Shown: one piece after another, positions 8,596-17,138 of the stretch
Layout: every line of letters begins with the position of its first letter
Position numbering within the stretch: the stretch's first letter is position 1
Origin: Exiguobacterium sp. Leaf196
GTDB taxonomy: Bacteria > Bacillota > Bacilli > Exiguobacteriales > Exiguobacteriaceae
Direction of reading: 5' to 3'
Assembly (NCBI RefSeq): GCF_001423965.1
Contig: NZ_LMPV01000009.1
Coordinates: forward strand, 62,001-126,000
DNA: 64,000 bases
Notes under the pieces: model-generated
Databases searched by the model: none
Told to the model about the DNA's origin: nothing
What the model saw: the letters and a program-made list of their open reading frames with translations, nothing else
Translations under genes and position numbers: made by a program

Positions 8596-9906
8596 TTATT
8601 TCGCTGATTGATCCGCTGCGTCTTGAACGCGTTGTAATGATTCTTTCGGATCTTGTCCTGTCGCGATGTTTTGAAGTTCCTTACCGAGGATATCGTTTAA
8701 TTTCGTATCTCGGATACCACGGCTAGCAACCGCTTTTGCTAATGTGTCGTTTAACATCTTGTACGATTCTTTTTCGCCTTCAGATGTGAAGGCAGCGTCT
8801 GAATCGACTTTGACATCCTTGATACCAGGTGCCATTTCAAACTCACCCATGTAGACTTCTTGTCCTTTTCCTTGACTCATGAAGGCGATGAACTCTGCTG
8901 CACCTTCTTGTTGTTTCGACTCTTTATTGACACCAAGTGCCATATCGATCGATGCGATGACCGGTTGCTCTGTTCCACCTACTAAGTTCGGGAGTGGAAC
9001 GAATCCGAGTTCATCTTTGATTTTCCATTTGTCTTTTTTCTCAGCTGTTGTCATCGAGTGTGCTTCCCATGAACCGATGACCCACATCGCTGCTTTTTTA
9101 TCAAAGAATTGGTTCATCCCGTCATTGTATGTCGCTAGACCAAGCGCTCCTTCTTGGAAAACTTTATCTTTGAAGAGATCTTGCCAGACTTGTGCTGTTT
9201 TAACCATTTCGTCGTCTGTCCATTTTGCTTGACCCGAGAGGACTTTTTGAATGTAACCTGGTGCGACCTGGTGGCTGAGGACGTTGTAGACATCGATGTC
9301 AATCCATGCATCTTTTGCTCCGAGCATGAGTGGGATGACTTTATCGCCTGAGTCTTTAATCTTCTTGACTGCGCTGACTGTTTCTTTGTAGTTCTTCGGT
9401 GGTGTCACACCGTATTTATCAAGCATCGTCTTGTTGTACATCAAGTACGCTTGACCTGTGAAACCAATTGGAACTGCATATTGTTTGCCGTCAATCGTTG
9501 TTTGTTCGATTCCGAGCTCAACGAACTTATCTTTCCATCCTTTACCTGCTGCTTTATCCATGTACGAATCGACCGGTACGACGCGATCCTTGTACTGCTG
9601 AATCATCGGTTCTTTCAGACCGATGATGTCTGGACCTTTACCTGACAGCATCGCGACCTGTAATTGTTTTTCGTAGTCTTCACTGTATCGTTTGAATTGA
9701 ACGACGTATTTATCTTGTGATTTATTGAAAGCATCAACGACAGTTTTCCCCGCTTCTGGTTGCGGTGCCCAGCCCCACCATGTGACGATCGTCTTACCGT
9801 CTTTTGTTTTCGTTTGTTGCTCGTCTTCGCCACCACAAGCGGCGAGGAATGCGGATAATGTTAGGACTGATGCTGCAGCAACGAGTTTCGTTTTTTTGAA
9901 TTTCAT
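8596..9906 (-). CDS. Sugar-binding lipoprotein of the galactoside ABC importer
   Basis: Extracellular solute-binding protein, family 1, that captures the oligosaccharide and delivers it to the two permeases. The N-terminus is a lipoprotein signal peptide: basic residues, hydrophobic stretch, and lipobox LAAC with the lipidated Cys at residue 24. The mature 413 residues show the two-lobed family pattern, including GKTIVTWWGW near the start and an aromatic-rich region. The ribosome site is GGGGAG. It is the second gene of the operon and probably its most abundant product. Substrate (alpha- or beta-galactoside oligosaccharide) is inferred from the linked GH36 and GH42 enzymes. Confidence 0.94.
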   Translation of the reverse strand: MKFKKTKLVAAASVLTLSAFLAACGGEDEQQTKTKDGKTIVTWWGWAPQPEAGKTVVDAFNKSQDKYVVQFKRYSEDYEKQLQVAMLSGKGPDIIGLKEPMIQQYKDRVVPVDSYMDKAAGKGWKDKFVELGIEQTTIDGKQYAVPIGFTGQAYLMYNKTMLDKYGVTPPKNYKETVSAVKKIKDSGDKVIPLMLGAKDAWIDIDVYNVLSHQVAPGYIQKVLSGQAKWTDDEMVKTAQVWQDLFKDKVFQEGALGLATYNDGMNQFFDKKAAMWVIGSWEAHSMTTAEKKDKWKIKDELGFVPLPNLVGGTEQPVIASIDMALGVNKESKQQEGAAEFIAFMSQGKGQEVYMGEFEMAPGIKDVKVDSDAAFTSEGEKESYKMLNDTLAKAVASRGIRDTKLNDILGKELQNIATGQDPKESLQRVQDAADQSAK

Positions 9907-9935
9907 GTAAGAGCTCCCCTTTTATGTGTAAGTAG

Positions 9936-10418
9936 TCAAGCGTATCGTCTAGCGTGTTCCCCTTCGATTAGTGCCTGTCGGCACCATTCTTCGATCACCT
10001 TCGTCTGAATCGGCATTCCCTGTAGCTGAATCAATACACGGGCGATCAATCGAAGACGGTATGCCAGCGTATCGACGTCCGGTCGGACGAAGAGATATAA
10101 CTCTCCACCGAGCGTCAAACAACCGGCAGAGCGCATGTGTTGCATGAGTGCGCGTAATTCAATGTATCCGCTCTCATTTTTTCGAATGTGTAGCTCGGAT
10201 GAACGGATCGTCAGGACCCCTTGTACCGATGACATCCGGAATTGAAACACACCGTCACGTCGTGGTCGGACGAGCACAATATCCTGCTCGTCTGTCGGGA
10301 CATCGCCTGGACCCTGTTCTGTCATCTGTTGCGTTGACCGATGAAAATAAAAACCGCGGATTGCTCCGTAACGCCCGAAAGCTTCACGGTACGAAACCCA
10401 TGGATCGTGTGGTTCCAT
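9936..10418 (-). CDS. Unknown 160-aa protein, first gene of the galactoside operon
   Basis: I do not recognise this protein. It has no signal peptide and no membrane segment. It is rich in Arg, Gln and Glu; beta-like stretches (residues 45-80) are followed by a helical C-terminal third. A good AAAGGGAGG site precedes the ATG at 10418, the frame is free of stops and the gene is 30 bases from the binding-protein gene, so it is surely translated as the leader of the operon. Position suggests a link to galactoside use or its regulation, but nothing in the sequence shows a catalytic motif or a DNA-binding helix. Confidence 0.75.
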   Translation of the reverse strand: MEPHDPWVSYREAFGRYGAIRGFYFHRSTQQMTEQGPGDVPTDEQDIVLVRPRRDGVFQFRMSSVQGVLTIRSSELHIRKNESGYIELRALMQHMRSAGCLTLGGELYLFVRPDVDTLAYRLRLIARVLIQLQGMPIQTKVIEEWCRQALIEGEHARRYA

Positions 10419-10498
10419 TGCGCGATGCCTCCCTTTCCTGCTTCAGCTTGATTAGCCCCTGCTAACCTGCATCCACCTCCACTTAGTTGACCATGAAC

Positions 10499-10523
10499 TT
10501 AGTAAATTAAATTTATTATCTAA
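10499..10523. promoter_or_regulatory. Probable ROK (XylR/NagC-type) operator
   Basis: A 25-base imperfect palindrome of the form TTAG-N17-CTAA, with 9 of 12 positions matching between half-sites. Its near edge is about 11 bases downstream of the -10 box of the galactoside operon promoter. XylR-type ROK repressors bind TTAG...CTAA palindromes, and a ROK gene lies directly upstream, so this is the likely site at which it blocks transcription until an inducer binds. Confidence 0.6.
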
Positions 10524-10533
10524 CTTTATATCG

Positions 10534-10572
10534 ACTATAGCACATTGGTTTTTAACTTGTAAACGGTTTCAA
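10534..10572 (-). promoter_or_regulatory. Galactoside operon promoter with overlapping cre site
   Basis: On the minus strand a -35 TTTACA (10563-10558) and a -10 TATAGT (10539-10534) are 18 bases apart. The 15-base stretch 10572-10558 reads TTGAAACCGTTTACA, a full match to the WTGNAANCGNWNNCW consensus for CcpA. It covers the -35 box. CcpA with HPr-Ser-P should therefore repress the operon when glucose is present. Confidence 0.75.
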
Positions 10573-10594
10573 TAAATTATTTGTTGAATAACAA

Positions 10595-10638
10595 AACCGA
10601 TTCCGTGTCTTGCTAGTTTGCAAGACACGGAATCGGTT
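10595..10638 (-). terminator. Terminator of the ROK gene
   Basis: Two perfect 19-base inverted arms (10595-10613 and 10620-10638) with a six-base loop, followed on the minus strand by TTTTGTT. It starts three bases after the ROK stop codon and separates that gene from the operon promoter. Confidence 0.9.
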
Positions 10639-10640
10639 CA

Positions 10641-11801
10641 TTAAATCGTTTGAAATAAACTATTTGTCGCAAGGGCAGCCGCACTGAGTGCTCCTTGTTT
10701 TTCACCCCACGGGACCATCTTGACATCGGTTTCACGTGAAGCAGCGGTCAACGCCGTGTGCTCGACCCGTTCCTTGATTTGATCAACGATCGTGGGTGCG
10801 AGCTCAAACATCGGTCCCCCAAGTAAAATCCGGCGTGGATTCAGGAGATGAATCGTATTCAAGACACCGATTCCGATATATTCCCCCGCCCGTTCATATG
10901 TACGAACTGCTTGTTCATCGCGTTCGTTTAACCGTTTGCGCAAATCAGCAATCGTCATGACTTGCGGATCCACGACAGCATAATCTCGTAACAACGCTTT
11001 TTCGCCTGCTAATGCTTCTAGGCATCCTCTGTTCCCACACGAACAAATCGGTCCATCGAGATCAAGACGCATATGTCCGACCTCTCCCGTAATATGATGT
11101 TGTCCGTCGACAAGCTGTCCATCGAGCACATAAGCACCCCCGATGCCTTCCCCGGCATAGAGATAAAAGAATTGTTCGACCCCAACACCTTCACCGAATA
11201 ATAGCTCAAACGAAGCGAGTGCTCGAACATCGTTTTCGATGAAGACAGGATAGTCAAAGCGTGCTTCAAGTTGTACCTTCAACTCAACGTCATGCAGGTG
11301 GAAACGTGGTGCAAACAAGATGACACCTGTCTCCGGATTGACCATCCCGTGGACGGAGATCCCGATACCGTGAATCGTTCCCCGTCCTTGTGTCTGTGCA
11401 ATCAAGGTCTCGCATAATCGACCAATCGCTTCAATCAATTCTTCATTCGTCTCAAAACGTCCCACGGCTTCGGACTCATGAATCGTATTACCACTTAAAT
11501 CCGCGACGACTCCGATGAATTGGTGACTTGTCGCATCGATGCCGATGACGTATTGCTCTGTTGCGACGAGTTCGAGCATGATCGGTTTTCGTCCCCCATT
11601 TGATATCCCAAGCTCTCGCTCCGTCACGAGTTGTTCTGCAATCAATTCACTGACGATGTTCGATACCGTCGGCTTCGTTAAGTTCGTCCGTTGTGCTAAC
11701 TCAACCCGCGAAATCGGTTGATGCATCCGAATCAGTCGCAAGACGAGTGCCCGATTATAGGAACGCATCCATTTAGAATTACGCGGTGTTTCTTTCGCCA
11801 T
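10641..11801 (-). CDS. ROK-family transcriptional repressor (XylR/NagC type)
   Basis: Likely sugar-responsive repressor of the galactoside operon. The 386-residue form starting at 11801 has an N-terminal winged helix-turn-helix (about residues 15-65, with SRVELAQRTNLTKPTVSNIV), then a ROK sugar-binding domain: GIGISVHGMVNPETG, ENDVRALA, GEVGHM, and the zinc motif CSCGNRGCLE. A longer frame reaches 11915, but MAKE at 11801 gives the normal family length and has AAAGGGG upstream. Its gene ends just before the operon promoter that carries a TTAG-N17-CTAA palindrome. Inducer is not evident; galactose or an oligosaccharide is likely. Confidence 0.9.
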   Translation of the reverse strand: MAKETPRNSKWMRSYNRALVLRLIRMHQPISRVELAQRTNLTKPTVSNIVSELIAEQLVTERELGISNGGRKPIMLELVATEQYVIGIDATSHQFIGVVADLSGNTIHESEAVGRFETNEELIEAIGRLCETLIAQTQGRGTIHGIGISVHGMVNPETGVILFAPRFHLHDVELKVQLEARFDYPVFIENDVRALASFELLFGEGVGVEQFFYLYAGEGIGGAYVLDGQLVDGQHHITGEVGHMRLDLDGPICSCGNRGCLEALAGEKALLRDYAVVDPQVMTIADLRKRLNERDEQAVRTYERAGEYIGIGVLNTIHLLNPRRILLGGPMFELAPTIVDQIKERVEHTALTAASRETDVKMVPWGEKQGALSAAALATNSLFQTI

Positions 11802-11874
11802 GTCCCCATCAACCCCTTTGGTCTGTCTCTTTACTATCTTCGCATATTTTGTAAGGGATTTCACGGTCTCACTT

Positions 11875-11903
11875 AAAAACCGTTCATCTGCTGAACGGTT
11901 TTT
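11875..11903. terminator. Hairpin terminator
   Basis: AAAAACCGTTCA and its complement enclose a five-base loop; both outer ends are A/T runs, so it can work in either direction. It lies just after the stop of the 234-aa gene (11912-12616) and upstream of the ROK gene. Confidence 0.85.
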
Positions 11904-11911
11904 GTGCACTT

Positions 11912-12616
11912 TCATGCTTCGTCATATGGTTGTTCTAAAATCAGGACGCGTGAACCATCCGGATTCTCGGTCAGTTCGATCTCAACGATTGCCTGACCGA
12001 CGAGCAAAACGATTGGTAGAGAGGGATCATTCTCGCGAAAGAAACCGATTTTTCCATGGTGTGCGTCCATATAGTCCGCATATAAAAACGTTCCATTGAC
12101 GTGCAGCTCATCCTTCATTCGATTGAACGACAAGCGCGGGACACCATACCAGGCTTCCCCGTTCAAATAAAGCAAGGGACGCTCGCCGACCGATTCATTC
12201 GTCGCCCGCCGGACCTCGATTGCTCCCGTCGTATCGTAATACAATCGATCTTGACCACGTGTCGCGATGACGATCGGATGTTTCTGATACAAGACGACTT
12301 CTAAAATTTCATCCGCTTGTTCGACGAAATAACCAGTCTCATCCGACTGGGCAAAACTAATCGTATACAACTGCATCCAGGAAACGATATCCGTCACTTG
12401 AACCGGTTTATGAAAAAGCGCAGAAACAAGTAGTGTTTCTTCCGGGGTGACAAACAGATTGACGGAGATATCCGCTAAGCGGATCGTCCGGATTTGTGTC
12501 GAAGGATACGTATGGTCATAACTCGGTACAAGCATCGCTTCATAGTGATCATCCTTTTCGACCAATTCAATCGATGGCATGCGTCGATCAAAATCCGCAA
12601 TTTGAATTCGTTTCAT
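11912..12616 (-). CDS. Unknown 234-aa cytoplasmic protein
   Basis: Not recognised. The start at 12616 is set by AGAGGAG seven bases before the ATG; a frame running further to 12727 lacks a site and crosses a terminator. The product is beta-rich with many aromatic residues and no signal peptide or membrane segment. It is a single-gene unit between two terminators. The upstream gene (12724-12852) ends in a terminator, so this gene needs its own promoter. No motif points to a function. Confidence 0.7.
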   Translation of the reverse strand: MKRIQIADFDRRMPSIELVEKDDHYEAMLVPSYDHTYPSTQIRTIRLADISVNLFVTPEETLLVSALFHKPVQVTDIVSWMQLYTISFAQSDETGYFVEQADEILEVVLYQKHPIVIATRGQDRLYYDTTGAIEVRRATNESVGERPLLYLNGEAWYGVPRLSFNRMKDELHVNGTFLYADYMDAHHGKIGFFRENDPSLPIVLLVGQAIVEIELTENPDGSRVLILEQPYDEA

Positions 12617-12696
12617 CCGACATCTCCTCTCACTTTCACTAACAGTCTCACGCAAGTTATTACCCAATATCTGGTTTTCGTGCACTCCCCTGAATT

Positions 12697-12724
12697 CAAA
12701 AAATCGGAACGCATGCGTTCCGAT
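12697..12724 (-). terminator. Terminator of the 42-aa membrane protein gene
   Basis: A perfect 22-base palindrome (12703-12724, core GCATGC) followed on the minus strand by TTTTTT. It overlaps the last base of the small gene's stop codon. Confidence 0.85.
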
Positions 12725-12852
12725 CATTGTACGTACAGATCATATAGTAGATATAGAATGCCTCCAACGATAACCAAAAATGAAAAGATGCCCGCTTTTC
12801 CAAAAAAAACGCGATCGATGGTTTCATCCCGTTCGAATTTTGGCTTTGTCAT
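12724..12852 (-). CDS. Small single-pass membrane protein, 42 aa
   Basis: A short gene not usually called automatically. The ATG at 12852 has AAAGGGAG nine bases upstream, the frame stays open for 42 codons and ends in TGA exactly where a strong terminator begins. The product begins with a charged stretch (MTKPKFERDETIDR), followed by one hydrophobic helix (about residues 20-40, GIFSFLVIVGGILYLLY) and a short tail. The layout is that of a small membrane protein with a cytoplasmic N-terminus. Function is unknown. Confidence 0.7.
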   Translation of the reverse strand: MTKPKFERDETIDRVFFGKAGIFSFLVIVGGILYLLYDLYVQ

Positions 12853-12929
12853 ATAGTACCGCTCCCTTTAACAAGCTCGTAGTACTTTTTTATTTCGACG
12901 TCCTCCATTTTATCCCTTGTTACGATCTG

Positions 12930-13778
12930 TCATTTCACTCCATTTGCAAAATAGATCAATGTTTCGGTTTCGTCTTCCGTCAACGATCGTCCTGTCTCTT
13001 CTGCATATAAGATCCGCATATCCTTCAGTCGTCCTCCGGTCGCTTCCGTTACACGAATGGCTCGACGCAACATGTTGACCTCTTCTTCAAATTCAGACTT
13101 CGACATCGCTTCTCCATGCGACCAGACATAATAATCGGCTTCTAAACGATCGATTGCCGCTAATAAGCGCGTCGTCCGTTCGACCGTATAATTCCACTTC
13201 GATGAAAAGATATCAGCATACATCGCGTCTCCTAAGAACACGACGCGTTCTTCCGGAATGTAGACGAGTAGGCTACCAGGAGAATGATCATTTTCGACTT
13301 CAATCAGTTGGCACTGCACGCCACCTAAGTCAATTTCCAATTGTCCAGTAAAGCCAATCGTCGGTAAAACGACTTCAATATCGCGTGTCGTACCAAACTC
13401 GAGCTTGATCGCATCCGCACAAAACGGAATCTCGATCCCTTGATCCATTCGTTCTTGTAACGCTGCATCCGTCCAAGCGTATGGTTGCACCTCTTTCATG
13501 CGGGTGATTGTTTGCTGTGTTGCCATCGATGGCAGACGGAGATGTTTCATCCCAAAAATATGATCCCAGTGCCAGTGGGTCAGGGCCAATAAGTCAGGTG
13601 ATCCAAGATTGTGTTTTTTCATTTCTTCTAAAAACAAAGCGGCATGGGCTGATGAGTTTCCTGCGTCAATCATCAATTGATGCTTCTCCCCACGCACGAC
13701 GGCGAGAATCGGGCGATCCGTCTCGCTGACCGGTGTCTGATACCAAATCCGTGAAGTCAGTTGTTTGAAGTGTTGCAT
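12930..13778 (-). CDS. Metallo-beta-lactamase-fold hydrolase
   Basis: Cytoplasmic MBL-fold metal hydrolase of 282 residues. The zinc motif HWHWDH is at residues 68-73 and further ligands are plausible in DHSPGS and the FLGDAMY segment, as in glyoxalase-II-like enzymes. It starts at 13778 after AAGGAGG. The substrate cannot be told from the sequence; the family covers thioesters, lactones, phosphodiesters and others. It stands alone between a terminator (13821-13853) and the 42-aa gene. Confidence 0.85.
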   Translation of the reverse strand: MQHFKQLTSRIWYQTPVSETDRPILAVVRGEKHQLMIDAGNSSAHAALFLEEMKKHNLGSPDLLALTHWHWDHIFGMKHLRLPSMATQQTITRMKEVQPYAWTDAALQERMDQGIEIPFCADAIKLEFGTTRDIEVVLPTIGFTGQLEIDLGGVQCQLIEVENDHSPGSLLVYIPEERVVFLGDAMYADIFSSKWNYTVERTTRLLAAIDRLEADYYVWSHGEAMSKSEFEEEVNMLRRAIRVTEATGGRLKDMRILYAEETGRSLTEDETETLIYFANGVK

Positions 13779-13820
13779 GTTCTACCTCCTTATACTCTGC
13801 TCTTAGTATACGTCATGAAA

Positions 13821-13853
13821 AAACCGGATTCATCTAGAAGACGAATCCGGTTT
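13821..13853 (-). terminator. Terminator of the MMPL transporter gene
   Basis: Arms AAACCGGATTC and GAATCCGGTTT with an 11-base loop, followed on the minus strand by TTTTTT. Confidence 0.88.
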
Positions 13854-13862
13854 GATTAGTTC

Positions 13863-16529
13863 TTATTTTTTGGCATTTGATCGAAACGGCCACCAGACCC
13901 CTTTACCAAACGAAACTGTAATCGCTGGAATCAAGAGTGGTAAGACGATTAGTCCATACAAAAGTAGACCTGTGATGACAATCGTCGCGATTTGAACGAG
14001 ACTCAAGACACCAGACGGCATCATCGCTCCGAAGGTTCCTGCAAGAATGATCGCTGCCGTGATGATGACAGATCCCATCTTTTTCATCGACAGGAACATC
14101 GCTTCCTTCGTATCGAGTCCCTTGATCGTCTCTTCGCGGAAACGATCGAGTAGGAAGATCGAATAATCGATACCAAGGGCAATCAACATGACGAATCCGA
14201 AGAACGGAACAGCCCAACTGATGCCGTCATATCCGAGACCGTTGACGAAGATCAGCTCAGCGATCGACACCGACGTATAATACGTCAGCAATAACGAACC
14301 AATCATGAACAATGGCATGATCAACGAACGGAACATGATCGCTAAAATCACAAAGAGACTGATCAACATGACGGTCACTGTTCGTTTGAAATCGGCTTTC
14401 GACGTATCATTCAAGTCACTGTTGACGCTTGAAATCCCGCCATATGCGACAGTGCTGTCTTCAAACGGTGTCCCTTTAATCGTATTCGCTGTCGTCTTTT
14501 TGATTGCAGCGACGGTTTGAATCGCTTCTGGTGAATACGGATCATCTTCGAGAATGACTTCAAACTTCAATCCGGTTTGCTGATCAATCGCGTAACGGTC
14601 AATTGCTGGCTTAAAGGCCTTGTCCGATAACGTATCTTTTGGCACGAACACACCTGTCCCACGGATCGATGTCGCTTGTCCCATCTCGGTTAACAAATTC
14701 GAGATGTCATCTAGACCATTACTAATTTTCGCAAGCCCTGTGTTTGCTTGACCAACACCATCCGCAAGTTGTGTCAGCCCACTTCCAAGTTGACCGGCTT
14801 GTGCTCCTTGTGAGGCTATTCCACTTGCTGCTTGACTGATGCCAGCTTGAACTTGGCTCAATTGACCAGACAAGGCATTTAATGTCCCAATGGTTTGCGG
14901 GATATTTTGAGTCGATTGCAGACCTTGACCGACGAGCGTCAACTGTTGGTTGATCTGTCCAAGTCCGTCTGCTGCTTGTTGCAACTGACTTGCTCCTGCT
15001 GAAGCCGAGTCTCCTGCCGGTAGTTGTCCTGTAATACCGTTGAGATTGTCTTCAACTGTCGTCAGACCAGACTGAACGTCCGTAAGACCGGCGGTTGCTT
15101 TCTTCATGCCGGAAGCAACTTGTTTTAATTGACGATCGACGTAGAAGTCATTAATGATTTCGCCTGTCGGACGAGAAATCGAACGAACCGATTTGACCCC
15201 GTCGATTTTCACGAGCTCACGACTCAACTGTTCCGCATAAGGAACTGTCTTTTCTGTAATCAAATCTTTGTCGCTCTTAAGAATGACATTGACCGGGAGC
15301 GACTCACCTGCTCCAAATCCATCCGAGATCGCATTCAGTCCTTTGACCGTATCATACTTCGCACCAATCTCATCGACGGTATTAAACGAGAGGTCATCAT
15401 CGTACGTAAAGAGTGTCGGGACCGTGATGATCGCAACGATGATCATCGCAAGTAAAGGACGACGGATCGATAACCCACCATAATGTGACCACAGTTTGCT
15501 ATCTTGGTGACTCGCTGCCTTCTTTGACGGCCAGAATAATTTTTCTTTGAGTGTCGCCATGAAGAAGGGGACAAGTGTAAATAAGACGAGTAAGAGGACG
15601 GCAATCCCAACCGCAACAGCGACCGATGATTTGAAGATTGGGAAGTCCGCAAACCCAATCGCTGAGAAACCGACAAGAACAGCAAGACCACTGATTAGTA
15701 ACGTACGCCCTGCTGTCTTATACGTGTTGACGATCGCTGTCTCGACATCGTGTCCTGCCGTCAATTCTTCCTTATACCGGCTCAGTAGCAAGATACAGTA
15801 ATCCGTCCCAATCCCAAATAGGATGGCAACGAGGAAGATTTGCGTATAGTTCGATACCGGGAATCCGAACCAGTCGACGAAAAAGGCGACGAGTGATTGG
15901 CTGATCAGGTACGTAAAGCCCACTGCCACAAGTGGTACGAACGGTGTGACGATGGAACGGAAGACGAGCAGAAGTAGTCCGAAAATCAACCCGACGGTAA
16001 TCAGTTCCGTCCGCTTCAACCCTTCTTGTGAGCTTGTATTGACGTCATCGTTGATTAGCGCTTCACCCGTTAGATAAATCGTTTGATCCTTTGGCAAGAG
16101 ATCTGTCCGAATTTGTTTTGCCAGTTTGACGATTTCTTCTTGCGAACCGTCGACCGTGATCGGCACAAGGACTGTCTTTTGATCTTTTGAGACGAGCTGT
16201 CCTTCCGTCTCTTTGTTTTCAAACGGATTCAGCACATCCGTGACCGGACGATCGAGTGCTTCTAAATCTTTAACGATTTTCCCAATCGACTTTCGATCAG
16301 CATCGCTGACTTTGTCTTTGAGCGGAATAACAAGAGAGATCGTTTCTTCACTTGCTCCCGCTTTTTCTAAAATATCTGCTGCCCGCTGTGAGTCAGCGTT
16401 ATTCGCAAGCTGAATCGCCCCTGCGTCCTCTGCTTGTTTTGCCAAGTTTGGTGCCGTAAATAGTAAACCTACTGTGACGATGAGCAATAATGCAAGAATT
16501 GCCCAGCGCCATTTGACGATTTGTCGCAT
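13863..16529 (-). CDS. MMPL/RND-family membrane transporter
   Basis: An 888-residue exporter of the MMPL family (like B. subtilis YdfJ), predicted to move lipids or hydrophobic drugs out by proton motive force. It shows the two-fold family layout: TM1, a large extracellular loop, five TMs with the family stretch GTDYCILLLSRYKEE (near residue 240), then a second TM, a second loop, and five more TMs with LGIDYSIFLLDRFREE. The second loop (roughly residues 470-620) is a Gln/Ala/Gly-rich coiled-coil-like insert. It lies 31 bases after a MarR gene and shares its promoter, so it is probably induced by compounds that release the MarR protein. Confidence 0.92.
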   Translation of the reverse strand: MRQIVKWRWAILALLLIVTVGLLFTAPNLAKQAEDAGAIQLANNADSQRAADILEKAGASEETISLVIPLKDKVSDADRKSIGKIVKDLEALDRPVTDVLNPFENKETEGQLVSKDQKTVLVPITVDGSQEEIVKLAKQIRTDLLPKDQTIYLTGEALINDDVNTSSQEGLKRTELITVGLIFGLLLLVFRSIVTPFVPLVAVGFTYLISQSLVAFFVDWFGFPVSNYTQIFLVAILFGIGTDYCILLLSRYKEELTAGHDVETAIVNTYKTAGRTLLISGLAVLVGFSAIGFADFPIFKSSVAVAVGIAVLLLVLFTLVPFFMATLKEKLFWPSKKAASHQDSKLWSHYGGLSIRRPLLAMIIVAIITVPTLFTYDDDLSFNTVDEIGAKYDTVKGLNAISDGFGAGESLPVNVILKSDKDLITEKTVPYAEQLSRELVKIDGVKSVRSISRPTGEIINDFYVDRQLKQVASGMKKATAGLTDVQSGLTTVEDNLNGITGQLPAGDSASAGASQLQQAADGLGQINQQLTLVGQGLQSTQNIPQTIGTLNALSGQLSQVQAGISQAASGIASQGAQAGQLGSGLTQLADGVGQANTGLAKISNGLDDISNLLTEMGQATSIRGTGVFVPKDTLSDKAFKPAIDRYAIDQQTGLKFEVILEDDPYSPEAIQTVAAIKKTTANTIKGTPFEDSTVAYGGISSVNSDLNDTSKADFKRTVTVMLISLFVILAIMFRSLIMPLFMIGSLLLTYYTSVSIAELIFVNGLGYDGISWAVPFFGFVMLIALGIDYSIFLLDRFREETIKGLDTKEAMFLSMKKMGSVIITAAIILAGTFGAMMPSGVLSLVQIATIVITGLLLYGLIVLPLLIPAITVSFGKGVWWPFRSNAKK

Positions 16530-16560
16530 GTCTGATTCTCCTCTTCCTTCTATTCTGTCT

Positions 16561-17004
16561 TTAGACGTTCAACTGCAGAATCTCTTTGATTTTCTTAAAG
16601 GTTTCGATGAACTGGATGATTTCTTCTTCCTCGACCTTTCCTTCAATCAAACTTTCGAGATACGTATAGATTTCTTGCTCCGCCTCTGTCGCAACCAATC
16701 GTCCTGCTTCGGTCAACGAGATGTACTTCGTTCGGTGATCATCTTCTCGGCGTTCGACGATGACAAGTCCTTTTTCCGTCAACTTTTTCAGCCGATTGGA
16801 AATGGCGCTTTTATGTACGCCCTGTACTGCCGCGAGACGCCCCGATGAGATTGGTCCGTATTTTCCAACGAGCTTCAACACATGGAGTTGTTCCGGTGAA
16901 TACATTTGCCAAACAGGCGCTTCGACTGACTTCAGCACACGTTCAGTTCCATGGATCATGACTTCTTCGAACAGGAGGACTGCTTCACGTAAATTATCTT
17001 TCAT
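16561..17004 (-). CDS. MarR-family repressor of the MMPL exporter
   Basis: A 147-residue winged-helix regulator, first gene of the MarR-MMPL operon. The DNA-recognition region is SGRLAAVQGVHKSAISNRLKKL (residues about 54-75), followed by the wing ERREDDHRTKYISLTEAG. Two AGTTTA-N5-TMAACT palindromes lie directly upstream, one over the -10 box, so the gene is probably autorepressed. The ligand is unknown; by analogy it would be a substrate of the exporter. Confidence 0.92.
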   Translation of the reverse strand: MKDNLREAVLLFEEVMIHGTERVLKSVEAPVWQMYSPEQLHVLKLVGKYGPISSGRLAAVQGVHKSAISNRLKKLTEKGLVIVERREDDHRTKYISLTEAGRLVATEAEQEIYTYLESLIEGKVEEEEIIQFIETFKKIKEILQLNV

Positions 17005-17008
17005 TTTT

Positions 17009-17064
17009 AGTTTACCCCCTAAACTTATGAAGTTAGTTTAGCCCCTCAACTAGTACGTTGTCAA
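17009..17064 (-). promoter_or_regulatory. Promoter of the MarR-MMPL operon with two tandem operators
   Basis: On the minus strand TTGACA (17064-17059) and TAAACT (17040-17035) are 18 bases apart. Two inverted repeats of the same design, AGTTTA-CCCCC-TAAACT (17009-17025) and AGTTTA-GCCCC-TCAACT (17035-17051), have centres 26 bases apart. The second covers the -10 box and spacer. They are the probable sites for the MarR product. Confidence 0.72.
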
Positions 17065-17138
17065 CTTTAAACTGTCACAACTCACCACTGCAGAACATGA
17101 CCATTTTCTGTATGATAAAAGAAGAGAGGAGCATGCTT

